DNA of 24,483 bases from Pseudomonadota bacterium (GCA_018816605.1 JAHIVS010000036.1:1-24483), one strand, 5' to 3'; positions 7,183-16,159 are shown, counted from the first letter of the stretch. The notes: generated by a model not told the origin, from the sequence alone. Program-made: numbers and translations.

Positions 7183-9135
7183 TTGAATCAATTCTATAAA
7201 AACATTTCCCTATGGCTGGTGATTGTCCTCATGATGGTCATGCTATATAATATTTTCAATCAGCAGCAGGTCGGACAGACGGAAGTCGGGTATTCGGAAT
7301 TTCTGTCAATGGTGGAGAACGGCCGGGTTCAGGATGTGGTGATCCAGGGGAAAGAGCTGTATGTCACCGACAGCAGCGGCGGCAAATATAAAAGCTTTGC
7401 CCCGGATGACGGGGATCTGATCCAGACGCTGAGAAGCAGCGGGGTTACGATCAAGGCCAAACCCCTGGCTGAATCCTCATGGCTGATGTCCATTGTGGTC
7501 TCCTGGCTGCCCATGATTGTCCTCATCGGTGTGTGGATTTTCTTCATGCGCCAGATGCAGGGTGGCGGCGGCGGGGGAAAAGCCATGTCCTTCGGGAAAA
7601 GCCGTGCCCGCCTCATGGACGACAAGGGAGAAAAAGTCACCTTTGCCAATGTGGAAGGCATTGATGAAGCAAAGGAAGAACTGGAAGAAATCGTGGAGTT
7701 TTTAAAAACCCCGGACAAGTTCACCCGCCTAGGCGGCCGGATTCCCAAGGGAGTTCTGCTGGTGGGCAACCCCGGTACCGGGAAAACCCTCCTCTCCCGT
7801 GCAGTTGCCGGCGAAGCCGGCGTGCCCTTTTTCACCATTTCAGGATCTGATTTTGTTGAAATGTTTGTGGGCGTTGGTGCCTCCCGGGTCAGGGATCTGT
7901 TTGCCCAGGGCAAAAAAAACGCGCCCTGTATCATCTTCATTGACGAGATTGATGCCGTGGGCCGCCAGAGGGGTGCCGGCATGGGCGGCGGGCATGATGA
8001 ACGGGAACAGACCTTGAACCAGCTTTTGGTGGAAATGGACGGATTTGAGTCCAATGAAGGGGTTATCCTCATGGCAGCCACCAACCGGGCCGATGTTCTG
8101 GATCCGGCGCTGCTCAGACCAGGGCGGTTTGACCGCCAGGTGGTGGTGGATATGCCCGATATCAAGGGCCGGGAAGGCATTCTCCGGGTTCACATGAAAA
8201 AGACCCCCCTGGACAATGACGTGAATCCGACAATCCTGGCAAAGGGAACCCCTGGTTTTTCCGGTGCCGACCTTGAAAACCTGGTCAATGAGGCCGCCCT
8301 CCTGGCAGCCAAACGGAACCATGAAAAACTGACCATGCGGGATTTCGAAGATTCCAAGGACAAGGTCTATATGGGCCTTGAAAGAAAATCCAAGGTCATC
8401 AAGGAAGAAGAAAAGAGGACAACGGCCTACCATGAAGGCGGACATGCACTGGTGGCAAGATTTCTGCCCAATACGGATACGGTCAACAAGATCACCATCA
8501 TTCCCAGAGGACGGGCAGCCGGTGTTACCTGGTTTTTGCCCGAGGAAGGCGATTTCAAATACAAGGATCAATTGGAAAATGAACTGGCCATTGCCTTTGG
8601 GGGCCGTGTGGCTGAAGAGATTATCTTCAAGCGGATCAGTACCGGTGCCTCCAATGACATCAAGCAGGCCACGAAACTGGCCAACCGCATGGTCAGAAGT
8701 TTCGGCATGAGCGACAACCTGGCCCCGCTTTCCTATGAAGACCACGATGACAATATTTTCATCGGCCGGGAGATGACCCAGGCAAAAAGCTATTCCGAGT
8801 CGACTGCCCAGAGAATTGATGCGGAAATTGCCTTGATCATCGACAGGGCCTACCAGAAAGCCAAAAAAGTGCTGGAAGAAAACATAGACCTCCTCCATGC
8901 CCTTACGGAGCTGCTCATTGAAAAAGAAACCGTGTTGGGGTCGGAACTGGATGATCTCATTGCCCGGATACGGCCAGATTTTGATTTTTTCGGCCGAAAA
9001 AACGTCAAATTTTCGCCTGAAATTGTGTCCGAGGACCCGGAAAAAACCACGGTGGATGAGACCGCTGAAGAGAGTGTCGCAGATTCGGCCGAAGAGACCC
9101 CGGAGAAAGACCACCCGGACAAAGACAAAGAATAG
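7183..9135 (+). CDS. ftsH: ATP-dependent zinc metalloprotease FtsH
   Basis: A complete 650-residue membrane-bound AAA+ protease that extracts and degrades misfolded membrane proteins and selected regulators. Two membrane helices (about 8-25 and 102-122) flank a periplasmic loop. The AAA domain has Walker A GNPGTGKT (195-202), Walker B IIFIDEID (250-257) and the second region of homology with the arginine finger in LLRPGRFDR (310-318). The protease site is HEGGH (417-421) with the third zinc ligand likely D492. An acidic, lysine-rich low-complexity tail follows about residue 610. The start is TTG at 7183, preceded by AGAGG eight bases upstream; no better in-frame ATG fits the conserved N-terminus. 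The folP ribosome site overlaps the ftsH stop. The tilS-ftsH-folP order is common in bacteria. Confidence 0.97.
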   Translation: MNQFYKNISLWLVIVLMMVMLYNIFNQQQVGQTEVGYSEFLSMVENGRVQDVVIQGKELYVTDSSGGKYKSFAPDDGDLIQTLRSSGVTIKAKPLAESSWLMSIVVSWLPMIVLIGVWIFFMRQMQGGGGGGKAMSFGKSRARLMDDKGEKVTFANVEGIDEAKEELEEIVEFLKTPDKFTRLGGRIPKGVLLVGNPGTGKTLLSRAVAGEAGVPFFTISGSDFVEMFVGVGASRVRDLFAQGKKNAPCIIFIDEIDAVGRQRGAGMGGGHDEREQTLNQLLVEMDGFESNEGVILMAATNRADVLDPALLRPGRFDRQVVVDMPDIKGREGILRVHMKKTPLDNDVNPTILAKGTPGFSGADLENLVNEAALLAAKRNHEKLTMRDFEDSKDKVYMGLERKSKVIKEEEKRTTAYHEGGHALVARFLPNTDTVNKITIIPRGRAAGVTWFLPEEGDFKYKDQLENELAIAFGGRVAEEIIFKRISTGASNDIKQATKLANRMVRSFGMSDNLAPLSYEDHDDNIFIGREMTQAKSYSESTAQRIDAEIALIIDRAYQKAKKVLEENIDLLHALTELLIEKETVLGSELDDLIARIRPDFDFFGRKNVKFSPEIVSEDPEKTTVDETAEESVADSAEETPEKDHPDKDKE

Positions 9136-9145
9136 GGAAACCCCC

Positions 9146-10012
9146 ATGGTGGATTACACCCTTGAGTTTGACAGATTTCGTCTGGAACTGGGATCTCGCA
9201 CCTGTATAATGGGCATCCTGAACGCCACCCCGGATTCCTTTTCCGACGGTGGCAGGTTCCATACCCTTGAAGCGGCCATCGTCCAGGGTCGCAGCCTGGC
9301 TGCGGCCGGTGCCCATATTCTGGACATCGGAGGAGAATCCTCCCGGCCTTTTGCAGACCCCGTGTCTGAACAGGAGGAAATGGACCGGGTTGTCCCGGTG
9401 ATTGAGATCCTCGCCCGGGAGATAGAAATCCCCATTTCCATTGACACGGTGAAATCAGCGGTGGCACGGGCAGCTCTGGATGCCGGGGCCACCATCATAA
9501 ATGATATATCTGCCCTTGAAAAAGATCCGGCCATGGCCGATCTTGCGGCCGAACGAAACCTGCCCTGCGTGCTCATGCACATGAAGGGGACCCCTTCTAC
9601 CATGCAGGTCAATCCTAGCTATGATGACCTCATGCATGAGATAACCGCCTATCTGGACAAAAGAGCCAAATTTGCCATAAAAAAAGGAATCGCCCGGGAA
9701 AAGATCATTCTGGATCCGGGCATTGGGTTCGGTAAAACCGTTGAACACAACCTGGTGCTCATCCGTCATTTGAAACAAATATGCAATCTTGGATTTCCGA
9801 TTTTAATGGGACCTTCCAGAAAATCCTTTATCCAGGCGATTCTGGGCAAAGCGGAAAAAGCGCCCATCGGCCCGGACAATATCAAGACAGAATATGGAAC
9901 CCTGGCTGCGGTTGCCGCTTCCATCTTGAATGGTGCCCACATTGTCAGGGTCCATGATGTAGCGCACATCCTGCCTTTTACCCGTATTCTTGACGCTGTC
10001 AGGAATGCGTGA
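9146..10012 (+). CDS. folP: Dihydropteroate synthase
   Basis: A 288-residue TIM-barrel enzyme of folate synthesis, condensing 6-hydroxymethyl-7,8-dihydropterin pyrophosphate with p-aminobenzoate; the family is the target of sulfonamides. All signatures are present: NATPDSFSDGG (26-36), GGESSRPFA (62-70, where most members have GGESTRPGA), ISIDT (97-101), IINDIS (117-122), LMHMKGTP (143-150), ILDPGIGFGKT (188-198), GPSRKSF (222-228) and VRVHDV (267-272). The start at 9146 is set by homology and by AGGGA overlapping the ftsH stop; the frame is open further left, inside ftsH, without meaning. It overlaps the next gene. Whether the Thr-to-Ser and Gly-to-Phe changes in the second loop affect sulfonamide binding cannot be judged here. 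Confidence 0.95.
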   Translation: MVDYTLEFDRFRLELGSRTCIMGILNATPDSFSDGGRFHTLEAAIVQGRSLAAAGAHILDIGGESSRPFADPVSEQEEMDRVVPVIEILAREIEIPISIDTVKSAVARAALDAGATIINDISALEKDPAMADLAAERNLPCVLMHMKGTPSTMQVNPSYDDLMHEITAYLDKRAKFAIKKGIAREKIILDPGIGFGKTVEHNLVLIRHLKQICNLGFPILMGPSRKSFIQAILGKAEKAPIGPDNIKTEYGTLAAVAASILNGAHIVRVHDVAHILPFTRILDAVRNA

Positions 10013-10952
10013 TCTCCAAAAATCAGGTTTCGGGATTTTCGGTCTTTTCACGGCCTTGGTTTTGGTTTTGTTTCTGGCTTTTGGATGCACCCTTGAGCCG
10101 GTTGAAACAGACCTTCTTTTACCGGTCGATTTTTCCAATATCCCCGAAGACATGGTATTAACCTACCGCCACACCGATAAGATTCAAATCAGAATTCTGG
10201 CCGATCCCCGCCTCCTAGAGCAAATCAACCGCCAGACCATCCTATACCCGGCAGACCTATATACGGATCTGGAATTTGACCCGGCAGGAGATTCAGACTC
10301 CATCGAGCCAGGTACCTACGTACTGCCTGTGGACAAAACCCGCATCGCCCTTGATCCGGCCATTAAAATTCTGGATATCACCCCTTCTTTTCTGAACGTC
10401 AGCCTTGAAAGAAAAATTACCCGGGTCTTTAAGATCAGCGTGCCCTATATCGGGGAACCCGCCCAGGGAAATCTGGCCCTGGAACCGGCCTGTGACCCGG
10501 CCTATGTCGAACTGACCGGTGCCCAATCCCATATTTTGGAAATTGATGAACTGAAAACAAAACCGGTTGATCTGACCGGGGCCGTGGAAAGTTTTAAAAA
10601 GAACCTTCCCCTGGACCTTGAACAGCCCTTGCTCTATTCTGCCAGCCATGCCATGTTCACCGTGACCGTCCCCATCCAGCAGCTAATGGTAACCAAAACC
10701 ATGGCCGATATTCCCATCCAGGTGTGGAACACCACCTCTAAAATAAAGATCGAGCCTGCTGAGATCACCATAGAAATAAAAGGCACCTTTGACAGACTGG
10801 GCAATAAATCCATTCTGGATCAGGTGTATGCCTTTATTGACCTTAAGGGTCTTACCACCGGGGTCTATGCCCGGCACGCCTATGTAAACATACCCGCAGA
10901 CCTGGTAATGACAGGAGCGGCCCCGAAAGTTTTTATCGTTACCATTGAATAG
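10005..10952 (+). CDS. YbbR/CdaR-like protein, predicted lipoprotein
   Basis: A 315-residue YbbR-domain protein. The best-known member, CdaR, is an extracytoplasmic regulator of the c-di-AMP synthase CdaA. A basic N-terminus and a hydrophobic stretch lead to LAFGC (Cys28), which fits the bacterial lipobox pattern, so the protein is probably lipid-anchored outside the inner membrane. About three YbbR-type repeats follow, each with hydrophobic beta strands and endings such as LTTGVYARHAYVNIPADLVM (about 285-304). The usual partner gene cdaA is not between folP and this gene, nor elsewhere in the window. The ATG at 10005 overlaps the folP stop by eight bases; a TTG at 9990 in frame is the alternative. 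The coaX ribosome site follows immediately. Family is fairly sure from repeat pattern and context; an active CdaR role is uncertain without CdaA. Confidence 0.75.
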   Translation: MRDLQKSGFGIFGLFTALVLVLFLAFGCTLEPVETDLLLPVDFSNIPEDMVLTYRHTDKIQIRILADPRLLEQINRQTILYPADLYTDLEFDPAGDSDSIEPGTYVLPVDKTRIALDPAIKILDITPSFLNVSLERKITRVFKISVPYIGEPAQGNLALEPACDPAYVELTGAQSHILEIDELKTKPVDLTGAVESFKKNLPLDLEQPLLYSASHAMFTVTVPIQQLMVTKTMADIPIQVWNTTSKIKIEPAEITIEIKGTFDRLGNKSILDQVYAFIDLKGLTTGVYARHAYVNIPADLVMTGAAPKVFIVTIE

Positions 10953-10964
10953 AGGAGAAACAAA

Positions 10965-11744
10965 ATGCTTTTGGTTATTGATGTGGGAAATACCAATACG
11001 GTTCTGGGTGTGTATGACAGGGATACGCTCAAGGAAGACTGGCGAATCCGTACGGTCCGGGACAATACGGCAGATGAATTTAATGTGCTGGCCAATGCCC
11101 TTTTTTCAGACAGGGGGATTGATACGGCCAGTATCACCCAAACCGTTATTTCCTCTGTGGTACCGTCTTCCGTCCGTATTTTAAATGATTTCTGCGAGCG
11201 CTACCTGAAGCTGACCCCCCTGTGGATCAACCCTGCATCGGTAAAGACGCTGATGCCCATCCTGTACTCAAATCCCAATGAAGTGGGGGCAGATCGGATT
11301 GTCAATGCCGTGGCAGCCTATGACAAATACAAATGCGCACTGATCATCATTGATTTTGGAACGGCCACCACCTTTGACGCCATTTCGGGCAAAGGAGAAT
11401 ACCTGGGAGGCGCCATCTGCCCCGGTGTGATGATTTCATCCGAAGCCCTCTTCCAGAGAGCCTCCCGGCTTCCACGGGTGGAAATATTCAAAGCTCCGGA
11501 ACATGTAATCGGAAACGACACCATTGAAAGCATCAAATCCGGCATCATCTATGGGAATGCCGCCATGGTGGACGGCATGGTGGCCCGGATGAAAACAGAA
11601 ATGAAGACCACCCCCAAAATCGTTGCCACCGGCGGCCTGGCCCCCCTCATTGCGGGTGTTTCCCTGGCCATTGAATCCGTTGACCAATCCCTGACCCTGG
11701 ACGGTTTGCGGATCATCAGCAGAGCGCTGTCCCTTCTGCCATGA
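10965..11744 (+). CDS. coaX: Type III pantothenate kinase
   Basis: A 259-residue enzyme for the first step of CoA synthesis, phosphorylating pantothenate with ATP. Type III enzymes need a monovalent cation and are not inhibited by CoA. Family segments are visible: the phosphate-binding DVGNTNTVLGVYD (6-18), the pantothenate-binding GADRIVNA (108-115), the catalytic-aspartate strand IIDFGTATTFDA (128-139), GGAICPGV (148-155) and the adenosine-side ATGGLA (221-226). A strong AGAGGAG site lies ahead of the ATG. The length is standard and no residue appears missing. The stop overlaps the next gene's start as ATGA. Confidence 0.95.
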   Translation: MLLVIDVGNTNTVLGVYDRDTLKEDWRIRTVRDNTADEFNVLANALFSDRGIDTASITQTVISSVVPSSVRILNDFCERYLKLTPLWINPASVKTLMPILYSNPNEVGADRIVNAVAAYDKYKCALIIIDFGTATTFDAISGKGEYLGGAICPGVMISSEALFQRASRLPRVEIFKAPEHVIGNDTIESIKSGIIYGNAAMVDGMVARMKTEMKTTPKIVATGGLAPLIAGVSLAIESVDQSLTLDGLRIISRALSLLP

Positions 11745-12859
11745 GACCTCTGCCGGCCCGGATCATAATCCTGTGTCTGGCTTGCCTGTTTTTTCCCCAG
11801 GCCACATACGCCCTGGCACCCAGGGAAGTTCTGGTCATTGCCAATAGGAACGCGGCAAAAAGCCTGGGGCTGGCAAAATATTACATGGAACAGCGCCGTA
11901 TCCCCCTCCAAAACCTGATTACGGTGTGGATGACGGACAAGGAAACCTGCACCCGGGAGGAATACGAAACCAAAGCGGTTCCCCCCATCCGCAGATTTCT
12001 TGAAAAAAACCCCCAGATCCGGGCCATGGTGACCCTGTTGGGTGTTCCCCTGAAAATCGATGGAGCCAAAAATTTGGCCGGGGAAACAAAAGAAACGACC
12101 CGGCAAACGGATTCGGGCGCATCCTTTGACTCGGAGCTTAGCCTTGTCAAGCTCGGCACCTATGAACTGAGCGGATGGCAACCCAATCCCTTTTACCTGG
12201 GGTTCAAGGACCAGACGCCCAAAATCTCCAAAAAGCTGGTCATGATGACCAGCCGCCTGGATGCGGCCTCAGGAAAAATCGTCAGGCGGATCATTGACGA
12301 CAGCATTTCAGCGGAAAAACAAGGGATACAGGGAACGGGCTATTTTGATGCCCGGTGGAAGGAGACCCAGGACAAAACTAGTTCCGGGTATGCATTTTAC
12401 GACCAGTCCCTCCACCGAACCGCCCGGTTTCATTCCCAAAAAAAAATTCTGCCCGTTGTCCTGAACGATACCCAGAACCTGTTCCGGCCCGGGGACTGCC
12501 CGAATGCCGCATTGTACTGCGGCTGGTACAGCCTTGGCCACTATATTGACGCCTTTCAATGGGTCAAGGGATCGGTGGGATATCATATTGCCAGCAGTGA
12601 AGCCAGCACCCTGAAAGATGAAAACAGCCAGGTCTGGTGTAAAAAAATGCTGGACAAGGGCATTGCCGCTACCATCGGACCTGTGGACGAACCTTATATC
12701 CAGGCATTTCCCGTACCGGAAATCTTTTTCAATTTTCTCACGGAAGGCTATCTGACCCTGGCAGAATCCTATATGGTCAGCCTGCCCTTCCTGTCCTGGA
12801 AAATGGTGCTCATCGGAGATCCCTTGTACCGAATGAATATCCAAGGGCATAACCGCTAA
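11741..12859 (+). CDS. TIGR03790-family exported protein, unknown function
   Basis: A 372-residue protein of the uncharacterised TIGR03790 family. A signal peptide is evident: a short basic start, then IIILCLACLFFPQATYA, with a likely cut after Ala about residue 25. The mature part opens with VLVIANRNAAKSLGLAKYYMEQRRIP, the family's typical pattern of a beta strand followed by a statement of 'passing from one item to the next' residues (ANRN) and a helix. Later segments include AMVTLLGVPLKI near 100, a central DDSISAEKQGIQGTGYFDAR near 185-205, and VLIGDPLYRM near the end. The protein is expected outside the cytoplasm; no membrane anchor or catalytic motif is recognisable. The start overlaps the coaX stop by four bases. 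It was apparently followed by an arginase-family gene, now only a remnant. Confidence 0.75.
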   Translation: MRPLPARIIILCLACLFFPQATYALAPREVLVIANRNAAKSLGLAKYYMEQRRIPLQNLITVWMTDKETCTREEYETKAVPPIRRFLEKNPQIRAMVTLLGVPLKIDGAKNLAGETKETTRQTDSGASFDSELSLVKLGTYELSGWQPNPFYLGFKDQTPKISKKLVMMTSRLDAASGKIVRRIIDDSISAEKQGIQGTGYFDARWKETQDKTSSGYAFYDQSLHRTARFHSQKKILPVVLNDTQNLFRPGDCPNAALYCGWYSLGHYIDAFQWVKGSVGYHIASSEASTLKDENSQVWCKKMLDKGIAATIGPVDEPYIQAFPVPEIFFNFLTEGYLTLAESYMVSLPFLSWKMVLIGDPLYRMNIQGHNR

Positions 12860-12884
12860 TTTTCCAAACTTATGGAGGAAATCC

Positions 12885-13042
12885 GTGGAAATCCATCACC
12901 CCTTCCACCTGAGCCTCCTGTTTCCCCAATGGCAGGGGTCCGGGCAATCCCAAAAAAAAGGGTTGACCATGTGTATATCCCCATTGACATGGACGTTCTG
13001 GACCTTTCCCCCTTAAAGGCACTCATGGATCTGTTCAGATAA
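12885..13042 (+). pseudogene. Remnant of an arginase-family (ureohydrolase) gene
   Basis: Two short pieces in different frames resemble the two ends of an arginase-family protein. From the GTG at 12885, with GGAGG six bases upstream, the frame gives MEIHHPFHLSLLFPQWQGSG; FPQWQGSG is like the WPQWQGAG at the N-terminus of one arginase-family branch. After a run of eight A (12952-12959) the next frame gives RVDHVYIPIDMDVLDLSP and ends at a TAA at 13040-13042. IDMDVLD matches the metal-binding D-x-D-x-x-D strand near the C-terminal side of ureohydrolases. About 200 residues that should separate these pieces are missing. The first frame stops at 13014. This was probably the last gene of the coaX run, reduced by a large internal deletion. 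One extra A would join the pieces into 52 codons, so a real small protein is not fully excluded. Confidence 0.5.
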
Positions 13043-13069
13043 AAAAAGCCTTCTCCTTCTGGCAAAAGG
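13041..13069 (-). terminator. Probable intrinsic terminator of the histidine kinase operon
   Basis: On the minus strand, just after the kinase stop, CCTTTT-N9-AGAAGG can form a six-pair stem (one G-U pair), followed by C and seven T (complement of 13041-13047). The stem is modest but the T run is good. It ends the leftward operon; its last bases overlap the stop of the arginase-like remnant on the other strand. Confidence 0.5.
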
Positions 13070-13074
13070 ATTTA

Positions 13075-14811
13075 TTAAAGGGCTTCGGGCAGATAGATAT
13101 GGAAGGTGGTGCCCCGGCCTTTGACGGACTTAAGGTCGATGGCGCCCTTATAATTTTTCACAATCCCGAAAACAACGGAAAGGCCGAGCCCCGCATTCCC
13201 CCCCCCTTTCTTGGTTGAAAAATAGGGATCAAACACCTGGGGAAGTATCCCAGGATCTATGCCCGGGCCCGTATCTGTCACCGACATCCGGATACAGGGA
13301 CCCGGATCAATCCCCAGGACCGCCTGGTCCAGGCTTTTTTCCAGGAGAATCTTTTCTGCGCATACCCGTATGTCCCCTTTTTCCATGGCATGGGCGGCAT
13401 TGGTGATCAAATTCATTAATACCTGCTGAATCCGGGTCTCTTCCGCCATCACCATCAATTTCATCTCCCGGAGGCTGGCAGTAAGGGTGATGCCTTTCCC
13501 CAGGGAATCTTTCAGCAGCCCGAGGGTTTCTTCAATCACGCCGGCAAGATTGACCAAATGGGTCTCATGACGATCCTCCCGGCCGATGGTATACAATTTT
13601 TTGGCAAGGTCCACTGCCCGCCTGGAAGCGGTCTCAATTTTTTCAAGATTCGGAAGTATGGCATGCCCCGGGGGAAGGCCATGGAAACACAAGTCCGTAT
13701 AGTTGATGATAATGGTGAGCAGATTGTTAAAATCATGGGCCGTGCCGCCTGCCAGCAGGCCGATGGATTCCATTTTCCGTGCCTGCCACAATTTGCTTTC
13801 AAGGGTTTTCCGCTCTTTTTCCGCCCGTATCCGTTCAGAAATATCCCGCCCCACAATCAGCAGGCCTGTCTTGGAATCACTTTCCTTTAAGGGGACAATG
13901 GAGATCTCCAAAGGGATTTTCCGGCCGGTCCTGTCCGTCAGAAAGGTATAGTGATTCTCTGTTCTTCCGTTTTTTGCCTGGTGCCGGATCTTCTCAAAAT
14001 CCTGAAAAAGAGAACCAGGGTCCTTTTTGAGAAACTGCTTTTGTGAATACCGACTGAGCCGCAACCCGGACCCATTGACATAAAGAATCTTCCCCTGGGG
14101 GGATAGGGTCAGTATCACCTCATGGGCTGTTTCAGACAGCTGGCGATATTGTGCTTCACTTATGCCCAGGGCAATCATTGTTTTTTTATGGTCTTTTACT
14201 TCCTTTTTCAGACAGGCCCCGGAAACAGACAATTGGGTGACTTTTTGCTCCAGATCCCTGTTTACGGATTTGAGTTGCCGGTAGAGTTCAAAACTCTCCA
14301 ACCCATTGGCGCAATGGGTCATGACAATGGAAAAAAGTTCAAAAGAGGCTTCCTGGACATGTTTTGCTTTTTGCTCCAGAACCCCCACAAACATGCCCCT
14401 GACCCGGGACACCGTTGTCAGTACATGGAGCAGGAACTGATCCTTGAAATCCCGGGCATAGGCGGTGATGGGAATTTTTTCCACCACTGCCCTGGAAAAG
14501 GTACCATCCTCTATAAAACACTCCAATTCCGATTCAATGCCCTGCCTGTCGATTTCAGGACAGCAGAGGGAAAGGTGAAACTCAGATGTTTTTTCGTCGA
14601 TCAGAAAAAAGGCCATGGATTTAAATTGAATCAGTTTTGAAACCTGGTCCCGGGTTTTTTCCAAAATAATATCCGGAGTTTCCAGTTGATTAATGCTAGA
14701 ATGAAACTCCCCCAGTTCCCGGATCAGGGTAAGGGCCTTCATTTTAAACCGGTTGGACTGCTCCAGATAGTCCAGGCGCCGGCTCATATCCATTTCAGGC
14801 CGGTCATTCAT
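13075..14811 (-). CDS. Soluble GAF-PAS sensor histidine kinase
   Basis: A 578-residue histidine kinase without membrane helices, so it senses in the cytoplasm. Order of parts: an N-terminal helix, a GAF-like domain (about 45-185), a coiled coil (about 170-215), a PAS domain (about 216-328, starting YRQLSETAHEVILTLSPQG), a HisKA domain with the phospho-acceptor H359 in GGTAHDFNNLL, and an HATPase domain with N box MNLITNAAHAM (466-476), G1 DTGPGID (513-519), F box DPYFSTKK and G2 GLGLSVVFGIV (541-551). No receiver is attached. The ATG at 14809-14811 overlaps the upstream HDOD stop by eight bases (ATGAATGA); an open extension to 14904 lies inside the HDOD gene and is ignored. The only receiver encoded nearby is the one fused to the sugar transferase, its likely partner. 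Confidence 0.9.
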   Translation of the reverse strand: MNDRPEMDMSRRLDYLEQSNRFKMKALTLIRELGEFHSSINQLETPDIILEKTRDQVSKLIQFKSMAFFLIDEKTSEFHLSLCCPEIDRQGIESELECFIEDGTFSRAVVEKIPITAYARDFKDQFLLHVLTTVSRVRGMFVGVLEQKAKHVQEASFELFSIVMTHCANGLESFELYRQLKSVNRDLEQKVTQLSVSGACLKKEVKDHKKTMIALGISEAQYRQLSETAHEVILTLSPQGKILYVNGSGLRLSRYSQKQFLKKDPGSLFQDFEKIRHQAKNGRTENHYTFLTDRTGRKIPLEISIVPLKESDSKTGLLIVGRDISERIRAEKERKTLESKLWQARKMESIGLLAGGTAHDFNNLLTIIINYTDLCFHGLPPGHAILPNLEKIETASRRAVDLAKKLYTIGREDRHETHLVNLAGVIEETLGLLKDSLGKGITLTASLREMKLMVMAEETRIQQVLMNLITNAAHAMEKGDIRVCAEKILLEKSLDQAVLGIDPGPCIRMSVTDTGPGIDPGILPQVFDPYFSTKKGGGNAGLGLSVVFGIVKNYKGAIDLKSVKGRGTTFHIYLPEAL

Positions 14812-16048
14812 AAAAAAACTTGATCGCCTCCACCAGCTGTCGGTCCAGCTGACGAATAACCGGCTCCAGAACACGGTGGGTAATCCCCAGGGCCTGCCAG
14901 GCATTCATGTTCAGCCGGGGAAGATTATACCTGGAGGATGATCCGATACCCACCGCATTGACCAGCCAGTTTGAAACATAAACAATGGCGATTTCCCTGG
15001 GCGGCTTCTCTTTAAAATCATCATGGTGATGACGGATCTGGGCCGAAATATGGGCCGAAAAATTCCATTTGTCTGCCATTAAACTGCCAAAAACGGCGTG
15101 GGTCATTCCAAAATACCTGGGTTCCACCTGGTGGGGGAAAAGACCCAGTTTTTCTGCCTGCCCAAAGGCAATTCCGGCTGTTCCCGGATAATAGCAGAGA
15201 AATACCAATTGCCCGATATCATGGAGCAGTCCGCCAATAAAAACCCGCTCCTTGTTCACCTTTTCCACATGGGATGCCAGGATCTGGGCCGTAATGCCGC
15301 AGGCCACACTATGACGCCAAAAAGACTGCATATTGATACGATTTCCCGGAAGCCCCTTGAAATAATTAATCACCGTAATTCCCAGAGCCAGGGAACAAAC
15401 CTGCTGGCTGCCCAGGACCATGGCCGCGTAGGCCAGGGATTCTACCGGCTCATCGAATCCATAATAGGCGGAATTGACAATTTTCAGAATGGTAGCGCTG
15501 AGACTGGTATCCTTGCTGACAATCTCCGCAATATCTTTTCCGGAGCAACTGGGGTTCTTTATGGCTGCATTGATCTGGGAAAAAATGGTGGGCAGGGCGG
15601 GCAATTTGATCTCATCGGCCAAAAGGGAATGGATGCCATTCACCGGATACGGGTCATGGACATCCGACTTTCCAGGCCCCTTTTTGGAGGGCTCCTGAAG
15701 AAAGCTCAAGACTTCCGGACAGGTTTCAATCCGTTCAAAAGAGAGCGCATAAATGTCTTTTATCACAGAATTTTCCAGGTCGTTGTGGCGGAAATGGTGG
15801 GCCAGAACCGCTTTTTTTTTCCCGTTGTCTAAACGGGTTCGGCCAGGAGGCGCGTTCGGGGGGGGGAGATCTTCCGGAATGGTGTCCGTTGGAATCGTCA
15901 CCTCAAGAATGCCCCACATTTTCAAGGTCCTGATCATTTTTTCAGATAAAACAATCCCGGCATCGAACAAACGGCGACCGTCCCTGTTCACCACTTCCCG
16001 GCCAAGCACCATTCCGGGTTTTGCCTTGGATATATTTATTGTTTTCAT
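14804..16048 (-). CDS. HDOD-domain signalling protein
   Basis: A 414-residue cytoplasmic protein with an HDOD domain (about 143-345), a non-catalytic or weakly catalytic relative of HD phosphohydrolases found beside two-component and chemotaxis genes. Typical segments are LPALPTIFSQINAAI (149-163), DTSLSATILKIVNSAYYG (180-197), QSFWRHSVACGI (241-252) and GGLLHDIGQLVF (272-283), where H276-D277 is the HD pair; H246 is also kept. The first 50 residues (KPGMVLGREVVNRDGRRLFDAG) form a small beta-rich domain often seen before HD-type domains in deltaproteobacteria. A proline-rich linker near 60-70 joins the parts. AGGTGG lies seven bases before the ATG. It overlaps the kinase gene, so the two are almost certainly co-translated; it may tune or relay the kinase's signal. 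Confidence 0.85.
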   Translation of the reverse strand: MKTINISKAKPGMVLGREVVNRDGRRLFDAGIVLSEKMIRTLKMWGILEVTIPTDTIPEDLPPPNAPPGRTRLDNGKKKAVLAHHFRHNDLENSVIKDIYALSFERIETCPEVLSFLQEPSKKGPGKSDVHDPYPVNGIHSLLADEIKLPALPTIFSQINAAIKNPSCSGKDIAEIVSKDTSLSATILKIVNSAYYGFDEPVESLAYAAMVLGSQQVCSLALGITVINYFKGLPGNRINMQSFWRHSVACGITAQILASHVEKVNKERVFIGGLLHDIGQLVFLCYYPGTAGIAFGQAEKLGLFPHQVEPRYFGMTHAVFGSLMADKWNFSAHISAQIRHHHDDFKEKPPREIAIVYVSNWLVNAVGIGSSSRYNLPRLNMNAWQALGITHRVLEPVIRQLDRQLVEAIKFFYE

Positions 16049-16085
16049 CTGCTTTCCACCTGGCTTGAAGACTAACTCTGAAAAA

Positions 16086-16131
16086 TCAACCTATACGAAT
16101 TCCTGAAAATGGTCAACCGGTATGAATTCCT
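16086..16131. repeat. Imperfect 19-bp direct repeat upstream of the HDOD-kinase pair
   Basis: TCAACCTATACGAATTCCT (16086-16104) recurs as TCAACCGGTATGAATTCCT (16113-16131), with 16 of 19 bases identical at a 27-base period. It sits in the 111-base gap between the transferase gene and the HDOD gene, upstream of the latter. On the minus strand the second copy contains TTGACC, and TATAGG lies 15 bases further on, so a promoter may overlap the repeats. Two copies spaced near 2.5 helical turns could bind a regulator; this is inferred. Confidence 0.4.
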
Positions 16132-16159
16132 CCCCTCCTGTCCCAGCACTGGAACGGGC

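Noticed and set aside
7840..9147. A 435-codon open frame on the minus strand.
   Set aside because: It is antisense to ftsH, which has every catalytic motif. The translated product has no family resemblance.
12856..13065. A 69-codon open frame on the minus strand between the TIGR03790 and kinase genes.
   Set aside because: It has no good ribosome site or recognisable motif and is antisense to the arginase-like pieces, which do carry recognisable sequence.
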